This document shows, piece by piece, positions 42,037 through 51,436 of a stretch of DNA of 64,000 bases (position 1 is its first letter; the number at the start of each line of letters is the position of its first letter). The position numbers and the translations under genes were made by a program. The DNA is from Dyella_B nitratireducens. GTDB lineage: Bacteria; Pseudomonadota; Gammaproteobacteria; Xanthomonadales; Rhodanobacteraceae. The stretch spans positions 1 to 64,000 of the forward strand of contig NZ_CP064032.1 in assembly GCF_049532905.1 (NCBI RefSeq), written 5' to 3'. The notes below the pieces were generated by a model. That model was not told where the DNA came from, made no database searches, and saw nothing but the letters and a program-made list of their open reading frames with translations.

Positions 42037-43419
42037 TCAGCACTCGATCACGTTCACCGCTAACCCGCCACGCGACGTTTCCTTGTACTTGTCCTTCATA
42101 TCAAGACCCGTATCGCGCATGGTCTTGATCACCTTGTCGAGCGATACGCGATGCTTGCCATCGCTCTTCAGCGCCATGCGGCTGGCGTTGATGGCTTTGA
42201 CGGCGCCCATGGCGTTGCGCTCAATGCATGGAATTTGCACCAGTCCGCCGATGGGATCGCAGGTGAGGCCGAGGTTGTGTTCCATGCCGATTTCAGCGGC
42301 GTTCTCGATCTGGTGAATGCTGCCGCCTAGCGCCGCAGTAAGACCGCCGGCAGCCATCGAGCATGCGACACCGACTTCACCTTGGCAGCCGACTTCGGCG
42401 CCGGAGATGGAGGCGTTCTCTTTGTAGAGAATGCCGATCGCTGCCGCCGTAAGCAGAAAATCGACCACGCCGTGTTCGTCGGACTTGGGGCAGAAGCGAT
42501 GGTAGTAATGCAGCACGGCCGGCACGATGCCCGCAGCGCCGTTGGTCGGTGCGGTGACGACGCGTCCGCCTGCAGCGTTTTCCTCGTTCACCGCCAGCGC
42601 GTAGAGGTTTACCCAGTCGAGAATGGTGAGCGGATCCTTGAGCGATGCTTCGGGCTGGTTGCGCAATTCCGACGCCATGGCCGGCGCGCGGCGCGATACC
42701 TTGAGGCCGCCCGGCAGCGTGCCCGGCGAACGCAGGCCTCGCTCGACGCAACCCTGCATGGCCTTCCAGATCGTCAGCAGGCCGGCACGTACTTCCGCTT
42801 CGCTGCGCCAGACCTTCTCGTTTTCCATCATCAGCTGCGGAATGGTCAGGCCATGCTGCTCGCATAGCGCCAGCAATTGCTCACCCGTGTGGAAAGGGTA
42901 GGGTTGTTCGGTGGTGTCGGCGACGATGCGATCTTCCGCTGCCTCATCGTGGTTGACCACGAAACCGCCACCGACGGAGTAGTAGTCGCGCGTCGCCAGT
43001 TCGTTGCCGTCGGCATCATAGGCCGTAAAGCGCATGCCGTTGGTGTGGAACGGCAGCTTCTGGCGCTTGTTGAACACCAGGTCGCGCTTTTCGTCGAAAT
43101 CGATCTCATGCTTGCCGAGCACGCGGATGCGATGCGTGGTGCGCACACGCTTGAGAATCTCGGGAATCTGATCGGGATCGACCGTATCCGGGTGTTCACC
43201 TTCGAAGCCAAGAATGACGGCCTTGTCGGTGCCATGTCCGCGGCCGGTCATCGCCAGCGATCCATACAGCTCCGCGCGCACGCGGGTGACGCGATCCAGT
43301 GCGCCTTTTTCCTCCAGCCAACGCTCGGAAAAGCGGGCTGCCGCACGCATGGGGCCTACGGTGTGGGAGGAAGACGGGCCGATGCCGATCTTGAAGATAT
43401 CAAAGGCGCTGACAGCCAT
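42037..43419 (-). CDS. sdaA: L-serine ammonia-lyase (iron-sulphur type)
   Basis: A 460-residue enzyme. The start MAVSAFDIFKIGIGPSSSHT at 43419 gives the usual length for single-chain L-serine dehydratase; the frame upstream is unlikely coding. The N-terminal part has GPSSSHTVGPM, and the C-terminal part has the cysteines that hold the 4Fe-4S cluster (GVACSMAAGG, LTCDPIGG and IPCIERNAMG). It converts serine to pyruvate and ammonia. Confidence 0.93.
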   Translation of the reverse strand: MAVSAFDIFKIGIGPSSSHTVGPMRAAARFSERWLEEKGALDRVTRVRAELYGSLAMTGRGHGTDKAVILGFEGEHPDTVDPDQIPEILKRVRTTHRIRVLGKHEIDFDEKRDLVFNKRQKLPFHTNGMRFTAYDADGNELATRDYYSVGGGFVVNHDEAAEDRIVADTTEQPYPFHTGEQLLALCEQHGLTIPQLMMENEKVWRSEAEVRAGLLTIWKAMQGCVERGLRSPGTLPGGLKVSRRAPAMASELRNQPEASLKDPLTILDWVNLYALAVNEENAAGGRVVTAPTNGAAGIVPAVLHYYHRFCPKSDEHGVVDFLLTAAAIGILYKENASISGAEVGCQGEVGVACSMAAGGLTAALGGSIHQIENAAEIGMEHNLGLTCDPIGGLVQIPCIERNAMGAVKAINASRMALKSDGKHRVSLDKVIKTMRDTGLDMKDKYKETSRGGLAVNVIEC

Positions 43420-43497
43420 GTGGGGGCACTGCGATGACGGGGATGAACGGGCTATTCTACGCGGGCATTTCCGCCGGGGCATTCTGCAAGCGCACGT

Positions 43498-43734
43498 ATG
43501 GCCGATTTCGTGCTTTATCAACGCGATTACTGTCACCTGTGCGACATCGCATTGGCCGTATTGGCCGAGGCGCGCTTGCCCGATTTCGATAGCGTGTGGG
43601 TCGATGACAGTGAAGAGCTGGAGCGCCGCTACGGCACCCGGGTGCCGGTGCTGTGCGAGGTGCGCACGGGGCGTGAATTGGACTGGCCGTTCGATGCGGT
43701 GGCGGTGGCGCGCTGGATCATTGCCGAGCGATAG
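43498..43734 (+). CDS. Glutaredoxin-like small protein
   Basis: A 78-residue thioredoxin-fold protein (glutaredoxin-like, DUF836 type) with the redox pair CHLC near the start (YQRDYCHLCDIA) and the conserved cis-Pro segment RVPVLCEV. The short form lacks a full glutaredoxin C-terminus, as usual in this family. Divergent from sdaA. Confidence 0.85.
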   Translation: MADFVLYQRDYCHLCDIALAVLAEARLPDFDSVWVDDSEELERRYGTRVPVLCEVRTGRELDWPFDAVAVARWIIAER

Positions 43735-43735
43735 A

Positions 43736-43810
43736 CGTAGGTTGGGGTGCAAACCCCAACATCGCCATAATTTGCCATCACGCCATGTTGGGGTTTGCAC
43801 CCCAACCTAC
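43736..43810. repeat. 75-bp palindromic repeat between convergent genes
   Basis: CGTAGGTTGGGGTGCAAACC at left and GGTTTGCACCCCAACCTACG-type right arm (ending CCTAC at 43810), with ATCGCCATAATTTGCCATCA-like loop. It lies between the glutaredoxin-like gene and the YceI operon, both of which end here. Confidence 0.85.
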
Positions 43811-43814
43811 GGCA

Positions 43815-44369
43815 TTATTTTGAGCTAAGTACTAGATGCGCGGTTACTTTCACATCCGGCCCAATCACCGACGTATCGGCGTACTGTCCGCCGCCCACGC
43901 CGAAATCCAGCCGCTTCACCGTGCCACTTACATCCAGCGTGCCGCCGTTGCCCTGCGGCTTGAACACGACATTCAAGCTCACCGGCTTGGTCACGCCGCG
44001 CAAGGTCAGCATGCCATCAGCAACCACCTGGCTACCTTGCTGATGGAATGCGGTAGTGACGAAGTGGGCTTGCGGGTATTTCGCCACGTTGAAGAAATCT
44101 GCCCCAGGCAGCGCACTGTCGCGATCATTGTCGCCGGTCTTGGCGCTGGCAAGATCGACCGTCACGTCGAATTTCGACGTGGCCAACTTCGTTGCGTCGT
44201 AGCTGATCGCGGCGGTCCATTTGCCGAAGTGGCCATCGAAGCTGCTGCCCTGGAAGTTGCTGGTGAAGCCAAGCGTGCTACCCGATTGCACGGTGTAATC
44301 GGCAGCGCTGGCGATGCATGGCGTTGCCAAGGCAAGCAACAGGGCAAGGGAAGAAATACGGATATTCAT
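43815..44369 (-). CDS. YceI family periplasmic protein
   Basis: A 184-residue protein with a signal peptide (about 1-22, ending ASA) and the YceI lipocalin-like fold: YTVQSGSTLGFTSNFQGSSF, cited in part as STLGFTSNF, then the repeated DVTVDLASAKTG, DFFNVAKYPQAHF and LTLRGVTKPVSL signatures. YceI proteins bind isoprenoid lipids such as polyprenyl quinones. Overlaps the cytochrome gene by four bases. Confidence 0.92.
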   Translation of the reverse strand: MNIRISSLALLLALATPCIASAADYTVQSGSTLGFTSNFQGSSFDGHFGKWTAAISYDATKLATSKFDVTVDLASAKTGDNDRDSALPGADFFNVAKYPQAHFVTTAFHQQGSQVVADGMLTLRGVTKPVSLNVVFKPQGNGGTLDVSGTVKRLDFGVGGGQYADTSVIGPDVKVTAHLVLSSK

Positions 44370-44947
44370 GTGAGCTCTCCTGAAGTTGTCTTGCTTTGAC
44401 GCACGCGAGCGAAGGGCAGCATGCGTCGCAATACGTTGTCCCGTTCAAAGAAATGGTGTTTCAAGGCGGCGCCGACGTGTCCCGCCAGCACAAGCAGCAA
44501 CAGGTAGAACAACCATTCGTGCACCTCGCCCGCGAGATGCGAAAGATCGTCGTTCTTCGCCGCCAGCGCCGGCAGATTGAACAGTTTGAACCACTGCAGC
44601 GGATAACCGTGCAGCGAGTTGAACAACCAGCCGCTCAACGGCATGGCGAGGATGAACGCGTACAGCAATGCGTGCGTGAGGTGCGCCACTACACGCTGCC
44701 AACGCGGCATGGGTTCGTCAGGCGGTGCGCCGTCATACAGCCGCCAGGCCAGGCGCAATGCAAACAGCGCCAGCACGGTCAGGCCGATCGACTTGTGCAG
44801 GGCATAAATGCTGATCTTGCTCATCGAGGGTGCCATGCCGGTCATCAGCAAGCCCCATATACCGTTGCCGAGAATCCCCAGGGCGACGATCCAATGAAAG
44901 AACTTGGCGACCGAACCCCACTGGCGGCCGTCACTACGCAAACTCAT
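44366..44947 (-). CDS. Cytochrome b561
   Basis: A 193-residue four-helix membrane protein of the bacterial b561 type, with paired haem histidines in helices (FHWIVALGILGNGIWG, YALHKSIGLTVLALF, LTHALLYAFILAM and GEVHEWLFYLLLLVLAGHV). It probably oxidises or reduces quinones together with the YceI proteins encoded on both sides; all three genes overlap by four bases. Confidence 0.92.
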   Translation of the reverse strand: MSLRSDGRQWGSVAKFFHWIVALGILGNGIWGLLMTGMAPSMSKISIYALHKSIGLTVLALFALRLAWRLYDGAPPDEPMPRWQRVVAHLTHALLYAFILAMPLSGWLFNSLHGYPLQWFKLFNLPALAAKNDDLSHLAGEVHEWLFYLLLLVLAGHVGAALKHHFFERDNVLRRMLPFARVRQSKTTSGELT

Positions 44948-45558
44948 GGATGCTCCTTATCGTTGTTTGAACTGTCGCGAATGCCCTCAAGTTCCAGCCA
45001 GATCGCAACGCTATGGCCGATGGCATTGGGAAAGCCGTTGATGCCGAACACAGTGCGATCAAGCATGGCCGTGGCGGAAAAACCGGCCACCGTGTGCAGG
45101 CCATAGATCGTCTTGCCGATGCGATTGACGCGAAAGGGCATATCGATCGGCTGGCTCACGCCGTGCAGGGTGAGTGTGCCGTGCAGCATGCCGTGCGTAT
45201 CGTCCTTGCGTTCCACCGACGTGCTGACGAAGTGCGCGGTCGGATAGGTCTTGCAATCGAGCAGCGAGGTTTTGCATGCCGCGTCGTTCCAGCTGGCGTC
45301 GCCCATGTCCAGGCTGCGCATGTCGATATCCAGCTCGGTACTGGATTTTGACCAGTCGTCAGGATCGAAGCGCAGCGAGCCCTGGGCGATATGCAGCCTT
45401 CCCAGTGGGCGTGAGAAACCATCGTGGTCGATGCTGAAGACGATCTGGCTGTGCACCGTGTCGTAGCGATAATTGTCGGACGCCGCAAGCGCAGGTTGCA
45501 TGGACAGACAGCCAAAACATGACGTCAGCAACAGATTGGCGTGGCGGCGAAGGTTCAT
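44944..45558 (-). CDS. YceI family periplasmic protein, second copy
   Basis: A 204-residue protein if started at 45558, which gives a good signal peptide (MNLRRHANLLLTSCFGCLSM, ending ALA). An upstream in-frame ATG at 45636 would add 26 residues without hydrophobic character. The body shows YRYDTVHSQIVFSIDHDGFS, then DIDMRSLDMGD and TLTLHGVSQPIDM, the YceI pattern. First gene of the YceI-b561-YceI operon. Confidence 0.88.
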   Translation of the reverse strand: MNLRRHANLLLTSCFGCLSMQPALAASDNYRYDTVHSQIVFSIDHDGFSRPLGRLHIAQGSLRFDPDDWSKSSTELDIDMRSLDMGDASWNDAACKTSLLDCKTYPTAHFVSTSVERKDDTHGMLHGTLTLHGVSQPIDMPFRVNRIGKTIYGLHTVAGFSATAMLDRTVFGINGFPNAIGHSVAIWLELEGIRDSSNNDKEHP

Positions 45559-45691
45559 CCTAGGAGTCTGGCGGAAACGTTTTGGCTCCGCCAGCGCACG
45601 GACAGAAACGGATTGTTGCATTGCCATGAACAACACGTGCGACAGTCAGACGGAACTGGCATGATTTCTCTTTGCGACGCGCACGGGTAGG

Positions 45692-48600
45692 GTGACTGCT
45701 TCGCCTGACGTGCTTGAGGGTGAGGGCCGATTCGTGGCGGTTTTCATGTTGGGGCTGGCTTTGCTGCTGGGTGCGTCGGCGTCCGGCGGTGCTGCAGCGG
45801 CATCTGTGGCAAACCCACCGGCTCCGCCGGCGGCTACTCATGCGTCCGACCTCGCGCCGTTGCCGACGCCCCAGTTCCGCCGCTATGGCACCCAGGATGG
45901 ACTGCCCAGCAGCGTCGTCTACACCGTAGTCCAGGATCATGACGGCGCCATGTGGTTCGGCACCAAGGGCGGCCTTGCCCGTTTCGATGGCGTGCGCTTC
46001 CAGGTGTTCCGGCACATCGAGAACGATCCGGACTCGCTTTACAACAACGAGATTTCGACCTTGCTGGTCGACCAGCAAGGCAAGCTCTGGGCTGGCAGCC
46101 TGGACGCCGGCTTGAATCGCTACGACGCTGCGACAGGCAAATTCACGCACTGGGGACACGATCCGGGCAATCCACAAAGCCTGGCCAGCGATCAGGTGTG
46201 GGTGATCGTGCAAACGCCGGACGGCACGATCTGGGTTGGCACCGGCGACGGTCTGGATCGCATGCTGCCCGATGGCCAGGGTTTCGAGCATGTCACCAAT
46301 CCCTTGCTCGGTCTGTACCCCAGCGATTTTGGGACAGTAGCTACGTTGTATGTCGACCCCAAGGGACGCCTGTGGGTGGGTTCCGATCGCGGTGTGTTTC
46401 GCCGCGAAGCTGATGGTGGCTTCGTACGCATCAAGCCTGCAGACCCCGGCCAATCGATGGATGCCTGGCGCATCAATGGCAAGGGCAATGAAGTGCGGGT
46501 TGCCACCGGGCAAGGTTTGTTGATGGTCGGACCGGACGACGTGGCCCGACTGTTTGGCGAACCGACCATTCCGCACAAGACCAACGTGATGACCAGCACG
46601 CGCGACAAGGCCGGTCACCTGTGGATCGGCACTCAGCGTGGCATGTATCTGCAGATGAGCCCGGATGCGCCCGTCATTCAATTGGTCAATCAGCCGTTAC
46701 TGCATGGCAATCTGCCGGGTATCTGGATATGGCAGACGCTGGTCGATCGTGAAGGCGGCCTGTGGGTAACGACATTCGAGGGCGGTGTTGCCTATCTCGC
46801 TCCCGGCTGGAACCGCTTCAGCCGTTTCACGCACATTCCCGACGATCCCGACAGCCTGCGTGATTCGATGGCCACCAGCATGGCGCGCGGCCGCGATGGC
46901 CGGCACGTATGGGTAGGGGAACGCGATGGCCGCGTCGACCGGTTGGACCCTGTGACCGGCAAGGTCGAACACATTCTCGACGGGCTCGGCGGCGATGTGG
47001 TCGGCATGACCGAAGATTTCCGCCAGCGCCTGTGGATCGATCAGCAGGGCGCGTTGTATCGCTACGACTATGTGCACAACCGGCTCGACCAGGTCGATCC
47101 GCAACACAAGGTGCTTGATCGTCCGCTCGAGGTCGAACCCGGCCCCGACGGCATGATGTACGCGCGTACCTTCGGTGACGGCATTTTCCGCATTGATCCG
47201 GAAACGCTGGCGGTGTCGCCGGTGGACATGGACAAGCCGAACGAAAAGGTGATGTGGGGCAGCCAGATGACGCTCTACAAGGACACGTTCTGGTACGCCA
47301 GCGATGGCGGCCTGATGTGGTTCGATCGGACACGCAACCGTTTCGTGATGGTGCCGGGCATTCCTGTCGGCAAAGCCATTGATGCGTTCGACTTCGATCG
47401 CACCGGTGTCTGGGTGGCCACCGAGGATGGCCTGTCGCATTACCACCACGATGGCCAGCGCATGGTGCTGGACAAGACGGTAGACGCCGAACACGGCTGG
47501 CCATCCTTGCGTGCCGTGGACGTGGACCTCGATTGCCTGGGACGCGTGTGGATTTTCAGCATCGAAGGACTGTGGCGCTACGATCCTGCAAAGGGCAGCT
47601 TCTACCATGTCGGTTTGCAGAATGGCCTTGCGAATGGCGAGTTCGACCGCGGTTATGCGTTGCTGCCCAATGGCTATCTCTATGCGGCGACGAACGGCGG
47701 TGTGGTTGGATTCGATCCGGACAAGGTGGACCCGCCGCCCTTGCCGTCTACGTTGTCGGTGACGGGGATCACCGTGCAGCACAAGGGGATGTTGCGGTAT
47801 CTGCCTTTGAATCCGCAGCCGATCCGCGTCAGCTGGCGCGACAGTCAGTTGCACATCCAGGCTACGTTGTTCTCGTACATCAATCCTTCGGCCAATCAGT
47901 ATCGATTCCGTCTCAATGGTTTCGACAGCGACTGGGTGGATCGCGACAACCATGGCGAGCGCGAATTCACTGGCCTTGGCAGTGGCAACTACACCCTCGA
48001 TGTCATGGCGCGCAGCTCAGAGGGTGAGTGGGTCCAGCTTGCCGCGCCGTTGCACATCGTCGTGCAAGCGCCGCCGTGGCTGCGCTGGTGGGCATGGCTG
48101 CTTTATGTGTGCGTCATCGTGGCCCTGGGCTTTCTGGTGATGCACGCGTGGCGCCGCCGCTTGGCGCACCGCCGCCGCATTCTGTTCGCGGAACAGCGGC
48201 ACCAGATCGCCGAGCAGGCGAGCGCCGCCAAGAGCCGCTTCCTTGCCACGCTCAGTCACGAAATCCGCACGCCGATGACGGGCATGATGGGCATGGCCGA
48301 GTTGTTGCTGGCCACGCCCTTGAACGATACGCAGCGCGAATATGCCGAATCCATGCAGCGCGCGAGCAACCTGTTGCTCAAGCTATTGAACGATGCGCTG
48401 GATCTGGCGCGCATCGAAGCCGGCAAGCTCGTGCTGGATCCGACGCCATTCGAACTGCGGCCGGTATTGCAGGATGTCGTGCGCCTGCAAAGAGGTGCTG
48501 CGCACGCTAAGCGCCTGACACTCGAGTTGCATGTCGATGAAGACGTGCCTGCCTTGCTGATCGGCGACGCGTTGCGTATTCGCCAGGTGCTGTTCAACCT

Positions 48601-49339
48601 GGTCAACAACGCGGTGAAGTTCACCGAGCGTGGCGGCATCCGTATCCATGTCAGTTGGACGGATGACATGTTGTCGCTGGACGTGAGCGATACCGGCCCC
48701 GGCATCTCCGAAACCAGCCGCGTGCGCTTGTTCAGCCGTTTCGAGCAGGACGATGGTCCGCAACGCAGCATCGGCAGCGGCCTGGGCTTGGCAATCTGCA
48801 ACGAACTGGTCGGGCTGATGGGCGGCCGTATGACGCTGGATTCGACCCTGGGTGAAGGCAGCACGTTCCACGTGCGTTTGCCTTTGGAAATTGCGCCGGC
48901 AACGGCGCGGGATGAATCGGATCGCAGTCACCGGCGCGTGCTGAATGTCTTGCTGGTGGAAGGGGATCCCACGATTGCGGATACCGTTCGCGCGATGCTC
49001 GAATATCAGGGGCACTGCGTGCGCCATGCCAATCACGGCCTGAATGCCTTGGCGGAACTGGCTACGGAACCGTGCGACGTGATGCTGCTTGAGCTGGATC
49101 TGCCTGGTATCGATGGATTCCAGGTGGCGCAATTGATACGTCACGGTGAAGTCATCGGCGAACACGTGCCGATCGTTGCCTTGACGGTGCGTGGCGATAA
49201 GGAGGAGATCATGCGTGGACGTCAGGTGGGCATCGACGCGTTCTTGCACAAACCGTTGAACGGTATGCAACTGGCCTCGGCGATGCAGGACGCGATGGCG
49301 GCACGCGCGGCCGCTTCAAAACAGACTCATCTAGCGTAA
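45692..49339 (+). CDS. Propeller-type hybrid sensor histidine kinase with a degenerate receiver
   Basis: Up to 1215 residues; the true start is uncertain (GTG at 45692, or a later GTG at 45734 giving a signal-like hydrophobic start). Residues about 55-690 are two-component regulator propeller repeats (DGLPSSVVYTVVQDHDGAMW, cited in part as GLPSSVVYT, and many W.G T..GL units), then a Y_Y_Y domain (about 700-775), a transmembrane helix (about 797-820), HisKA with His856 (TLSHEIRTPM), HATPase (NLVNNAVKF, DTGPGIS, GSGLGLAI) and a receiver (about 1085-1205). The receiver has Glu1134 where the phosphoacceptor Asp should be (VMLLELDLPGIDG), and EGD in place of the DD pocket, while Lys (LHKPL) remains. 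No output domain follows. Confidence 0.9.
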   Translation: MTASPDVLEGEGRFVAVFMLGLALLLGASASGGAAAASVANPPAPPAATHASDLAPLPTPQFRRYGTQDGLPSSVVYTVVQDHDGAMWFGTKGGLARFDGVRFQVFRHIENDPDSLYNNEISTLLVDQQGKLWAGSLDAGLNRYDAATGKFTHWGHDPGNPQSLASDQVWVIVQTPDGTIWVGTGDGLDRMLPDGQGFEHVTNPLLGLYPSDFGTVATLYVDPKGRLWVGSDRGVFRREADGGFVRIKPADPGQSMDAWRINGKGNEVRVATGQGLLMVGPDDVARLFGEPTIPHKTNVMTSTRDKAGHLWIGTQRGMYLQMSPDAPVIQLVNQPLLHGNLPGIWIWQTLVDREGGLWVTTFEGGVAYLAPGWNRFSRFTHIPDDPDSLRDSMATSMARGRDGRHVWVGERDGRVDRLDPVTGKVEHILDGLGGDVVGMTEDFRQRLWIDQQGALYRYDYVHNRLDQVDPQHKVLDRPLEVEPGPDGMMYARTFGDGIFRIDPETLAVSPVDMDKPNEKVMWGSQMTLYKDTFWYASDGGLMWFDRTRNRFVMVPGIPVGKAIDAFDFDRTGVWVATEDGLSHYHHDGQRMVLDKTVDAEHGWPSLRAVDVDLDCLGRVWIFSIEGLWRYDPAKGSFYHVGLQNGLANGEFDRGYALLPNGYLYAATNGGVVGFDPDKVDPPPLPSTLSVTGITVQHKGMLRYLPLNPQPIRVSWRDSQLHIQATLFSYINPSANQYRFRLNGFDSDWVDRDNHGEREFTGLGSGNYTLDVMARSSEGEWVQLAAPLHIVVQAPPWLRWWAWLLYVCVIVALGFLVMHAWRRRLAHRRRILFAEQRHQIAEQASAAKSRFLATLSHEIRTPMTGMMGMAELLLATPLNDTQREYAESMQRASNLLLKLLNDALDLARIEAGKLVLDPTPFELRPVLQDVVRLQRGAAHAKRLTLELHVDEDVPALLIGDALRIRQVLFNLVNNAVKFTERGGIRIHVSWTDDMLSLDVSDTGPGISETSRVRLFSRFEQDDGPQRSIGSGLGLAICNELVGLMGGRMTLDSTLGEGSTFHVRLPLEIAPATARDESDRSHRRVLNVLLVEGDPTIADTVRAMLEYQGHCVRHANHGLNALAELATEPCDVMLLELDLPGIDGFQVAQLIRHGEVIGEHVPIVALTVRGDKEEIMRGRQVGIDAFLHKPLNGMQLASAMQDAMAARAAASKQTHLA

Positions 49340-49365
49340 GCCGGCACGCCCATTGCCGGGCCGCA

Positions 49366-49788
49366 TCACATGTCGTGCTTGTTCACTTCAAAGCCCAGCC
49401 GCTGATACTCGCGCCAACGTACACGCGAGCCTTCGCGTTCTTCAGGGTTCGCCGCCACGACCTCCAGCACGCGCTCGCCGTAGCTCTGTGGACATTGTTC
49501 GCGCAGGTTGATGATCAGCGGGCGCGCAGGTGTGTCGACACCGGGCGGGGCAATCAGCACGGCCGTATGCGTGTCGTCGTCATCGCCGGCAAGCTGATGC
49601 GGAATATAGGTGTCGTCGTCGAACGACCACAGCAGCTCATCCAATGCTTCTGCCTGCTCGAAATCACGCGTGAGGATGAGCGTGGGTTGTTGCGCGGCGA
49701 ACGCTTTGCGCGCCAGTTCGCACACGAGCAACAGCGGTTGCTCGCTGAAACGCGGCTTGGCGATGAGGTAGAAGTCGGCGCGGGGCAT
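49366..49788 (-). CDS. holC: DNA polymerase III subunit chi
   Basis: A 140-residue protein beginning MPRADFYLIAKPRFSEQPLL at 49788; an upstream frame start is inside the hairpin region. LLLVCELARKAFAAQQPTLI, cited here as CELARKAFAAQ, and LDELLWSFDDDTYIPHQ are typical of HolC. It links the clamp loader to single-stranded DNA binding protein. It follows pepA in the usual order. Confidence 0.9.
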   Translation of the reverse strand: MPRADFYLIAKPRFSEQPLLLVCELARKAFAAQQPTLILTRDFEQAEALDELLWSFDDDTYIPHQLAGDDDDTHTAVLIAPPGVDTPARPLIINLREQCPQSYGERVLEVVAANPEEREGSRVRWREYQRLGFEVNKHDM

Positions 49789-49812
49789 CGTCGTCAATGG
49801 CGAAATAGGGAA

Positions 49813-49842
49813 GGGAACAGAAGCCGTAAGGCTTCTGTTCCC
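49813..49842 (-). other. Perfect intercistronic hairpin between pepA and holC
   Basis: A 13-bp stem (GGGAACAGAAGCC with GGCTTCTGTTCCC) and a GTAA tetraloop lie between the pepA stop and the holC start. Without a T-run it is more likely a message-stability or processing element than a full terminator. Confidence 0.65.
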
Positions 49843-49850
49843 AGGCTTGA

Positions 49851-51344
49851 TCAGCCGGCGCGGTCGATCAACCACTGCGCCAGCAGCGGCACCGGCCGAC
49901 CGGTGGCCAGGCCCTTGCGGCCTTCATCCCACGCCGTGCCGGCGATATCCAGATGCGCCCAGCGCTGGCCTTCGGTGAAACGCGAGAGGAAGCAGCCGGC
50001 CGTGATGGCACCGGCGTTCTTGCCGCCAATGTTGGCGACGTCGGCAAAGCCGGATTCCAACTGCACCTGATAGTCGTCCCACAGCGGCAGCCGCCAGGCG
50101 CGGTCGAGCGAGATGTCGCCTGCGCTCAACAGCTCTTCGGCCAAGTCGTCGTGCTTGCTCATCAGGCCGCTGGCGTACTTGCCCAGTGCGATCACGCAGG
50201 CGCCAGTCAGCGTGGCAGCGTCGATCAGTACTTTGGGCTGGAAGGTTTGCGCGGTGTAGGTCAGCGCGTCGCAGAGAATCAGACGGCCTTCGGCATCGGT
50301 GTTGAGCACTTCGATGGTGAGGCCGGACAGGCTGGTAAGCACGTCGCTGGGACGATAGCTGTCGCCATCGGGCATGTTTTCCACCGCCGGCACCACGCAG
50401 ACGAGATTGATCTTCAGACCCAGTTTCACGGCTGACACGAATGCGCCGAGCACACCGGCTGCACCACCCATGTCGAATTTCATTTCCTCCATGCCCGGGC
50501 CGGGCTTGAGGCTGATGCCGCCGGTGTCGAAGGTGATGCCCTTGCCGACCAGGGCGTAAGGCTTCTCGTCTGCGGCGGCGCCCTTGTACTCGAGCACGAT
50601 CAGTTTCGGCTTGTTGGCGGAGCCGCGGCCGACGGCCAGCAGTGAGCCGAAGCCGAGGCGTTCCATTTCTTCGTGATCGAGCACCTTGCAGCTGACTTGG
50701 TTGTCTGCATGGGCGTCGGCAAACTTCACGGCCTGCTCGGCGATATACGCCGGGTTGCAGATATTTGGCGGCAAATTGGCCAGTTCGCGTGCGAAACGCA
50801 CGCCTTCGGCAATGGCCACGGCCTGATCCAGACCCGCCTGTGCGTCCGTGGCGAAGCCCATGCTGAGCAGTTCCGGCTGGCCGGTCTTCTCACGCGGCTT
50901 GAAGGTGGCGGTGTAGCGGTAAGTGGCGTAATCGGCCGCCAGCGCAGCGGTGCGCACGCGCCATGCGGCATCACGCCCGGGGACGTCGGCTTCGGCGAGG
51001 AAGGACACGGCGCTGTCGATCGGCAGACGCGTGAGCGCACGCGCTGCTTCCAGGTTCACCTTCTGAAAGCGCGCCGCATCGAAACCCTTCTGGCCACCCA
51101 GGCCGACGACCAGCACGCGCTTGGCCTGCACGCCTTCGGGTGCGAACAGCAGGGTCGTGCTGCCGGCCTTGCCGTTGATGTCGCCGCTTTCCACCTGGCG
51201 TTTGATCGCACCGCCGGCCGCGCTGTCCACGCGTGCCGCGGCGCTGGTGAGCAGGCCATTTTCGTAGACGCCGACCACCACGCACGGGGTGTCGACGGTT
51301 TCGGGGGCGGCGGAGGCTGGGCTGAATTGAAGCGTCATCGTCAA
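49851..51344 (-). CDS. pepA: Leucyl aminopeptidase PepA
   Basis: A 497-residue M17 metallopeptidase. VGKGITFDTGGISLKPG and NTDAEGRLILCDALTYT contain the metal ligands and catalytic Lys and Arg positions of the family. It forms hexamers that remove N-terminal residues from peptides; in some bacteria PepA also binds DNA at Xer sites. Divergent from lptF. Confidence 0.95.
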   Translation of the reverse strand: MTMTLQFSPASAAPETVDTPCVVVGVYENGLLTSAAARVDSAAGGAIKRQVESGDINGKAGSTTLLFAPEGVQAKRVLVVGLGGQKGFDAARFQKVNLEAARALTRLPIDSAVSFLAEADVPGRDAAWRVRTAALAADYATYRYTATFKPREKTGQPELLSMGFATDAQAGLDQAVAIAEGVRFARELANLPPNICNPAYIAEQAVKFADAHADNQVSCKVLDHEEMERLGFGSLLAVGRGSANKPKLIVLEYKGAAADEKPYALVGKGITFDTGGISLKPGPGMEEMKFDMGGAAGVLGAFVSAVKLGLKINLVCVVPAVENMPDGDSYRPSDVLTSLSGLTIEVLNTDAEGRLILCDALTYTAQTFQPKVLIDAATLTGACVIALGKYASGLMSKHDDLAEELLSAGDISLDRAWRLPLWDDYQVQLESGFADVANIGGKNAGAITAGCFLSRFTEGQRWAHLDIAGTAWDEGRKGLATGRPVPLLAQWLIDRAG

Positions 51345-51436
51345 GTTCCTGCGGGAAGACCGGCACGCACCGAACCGGCTAGACTACGGGTTTGCCTGCC
51401 AGGACTGGCGAGGCACGGAACCCATAATTCTATCGC
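51345..51436. promoter_or_regulatory. Divergent promoter region of pepA and lptF
   Basis: The 92-base gap between the two start codons must hold both promoters. ATAATTCTAT just before lptF is a possible -10 region. Confidence 0.4.

Noticed and set aside
42037..43800. 587-codon version of sdaA
   Set aside because: The first 127 codons run through a palindromic repeat and the opposite glutaredoxin-like gene; the start at 43419 gives the known enzyme length.
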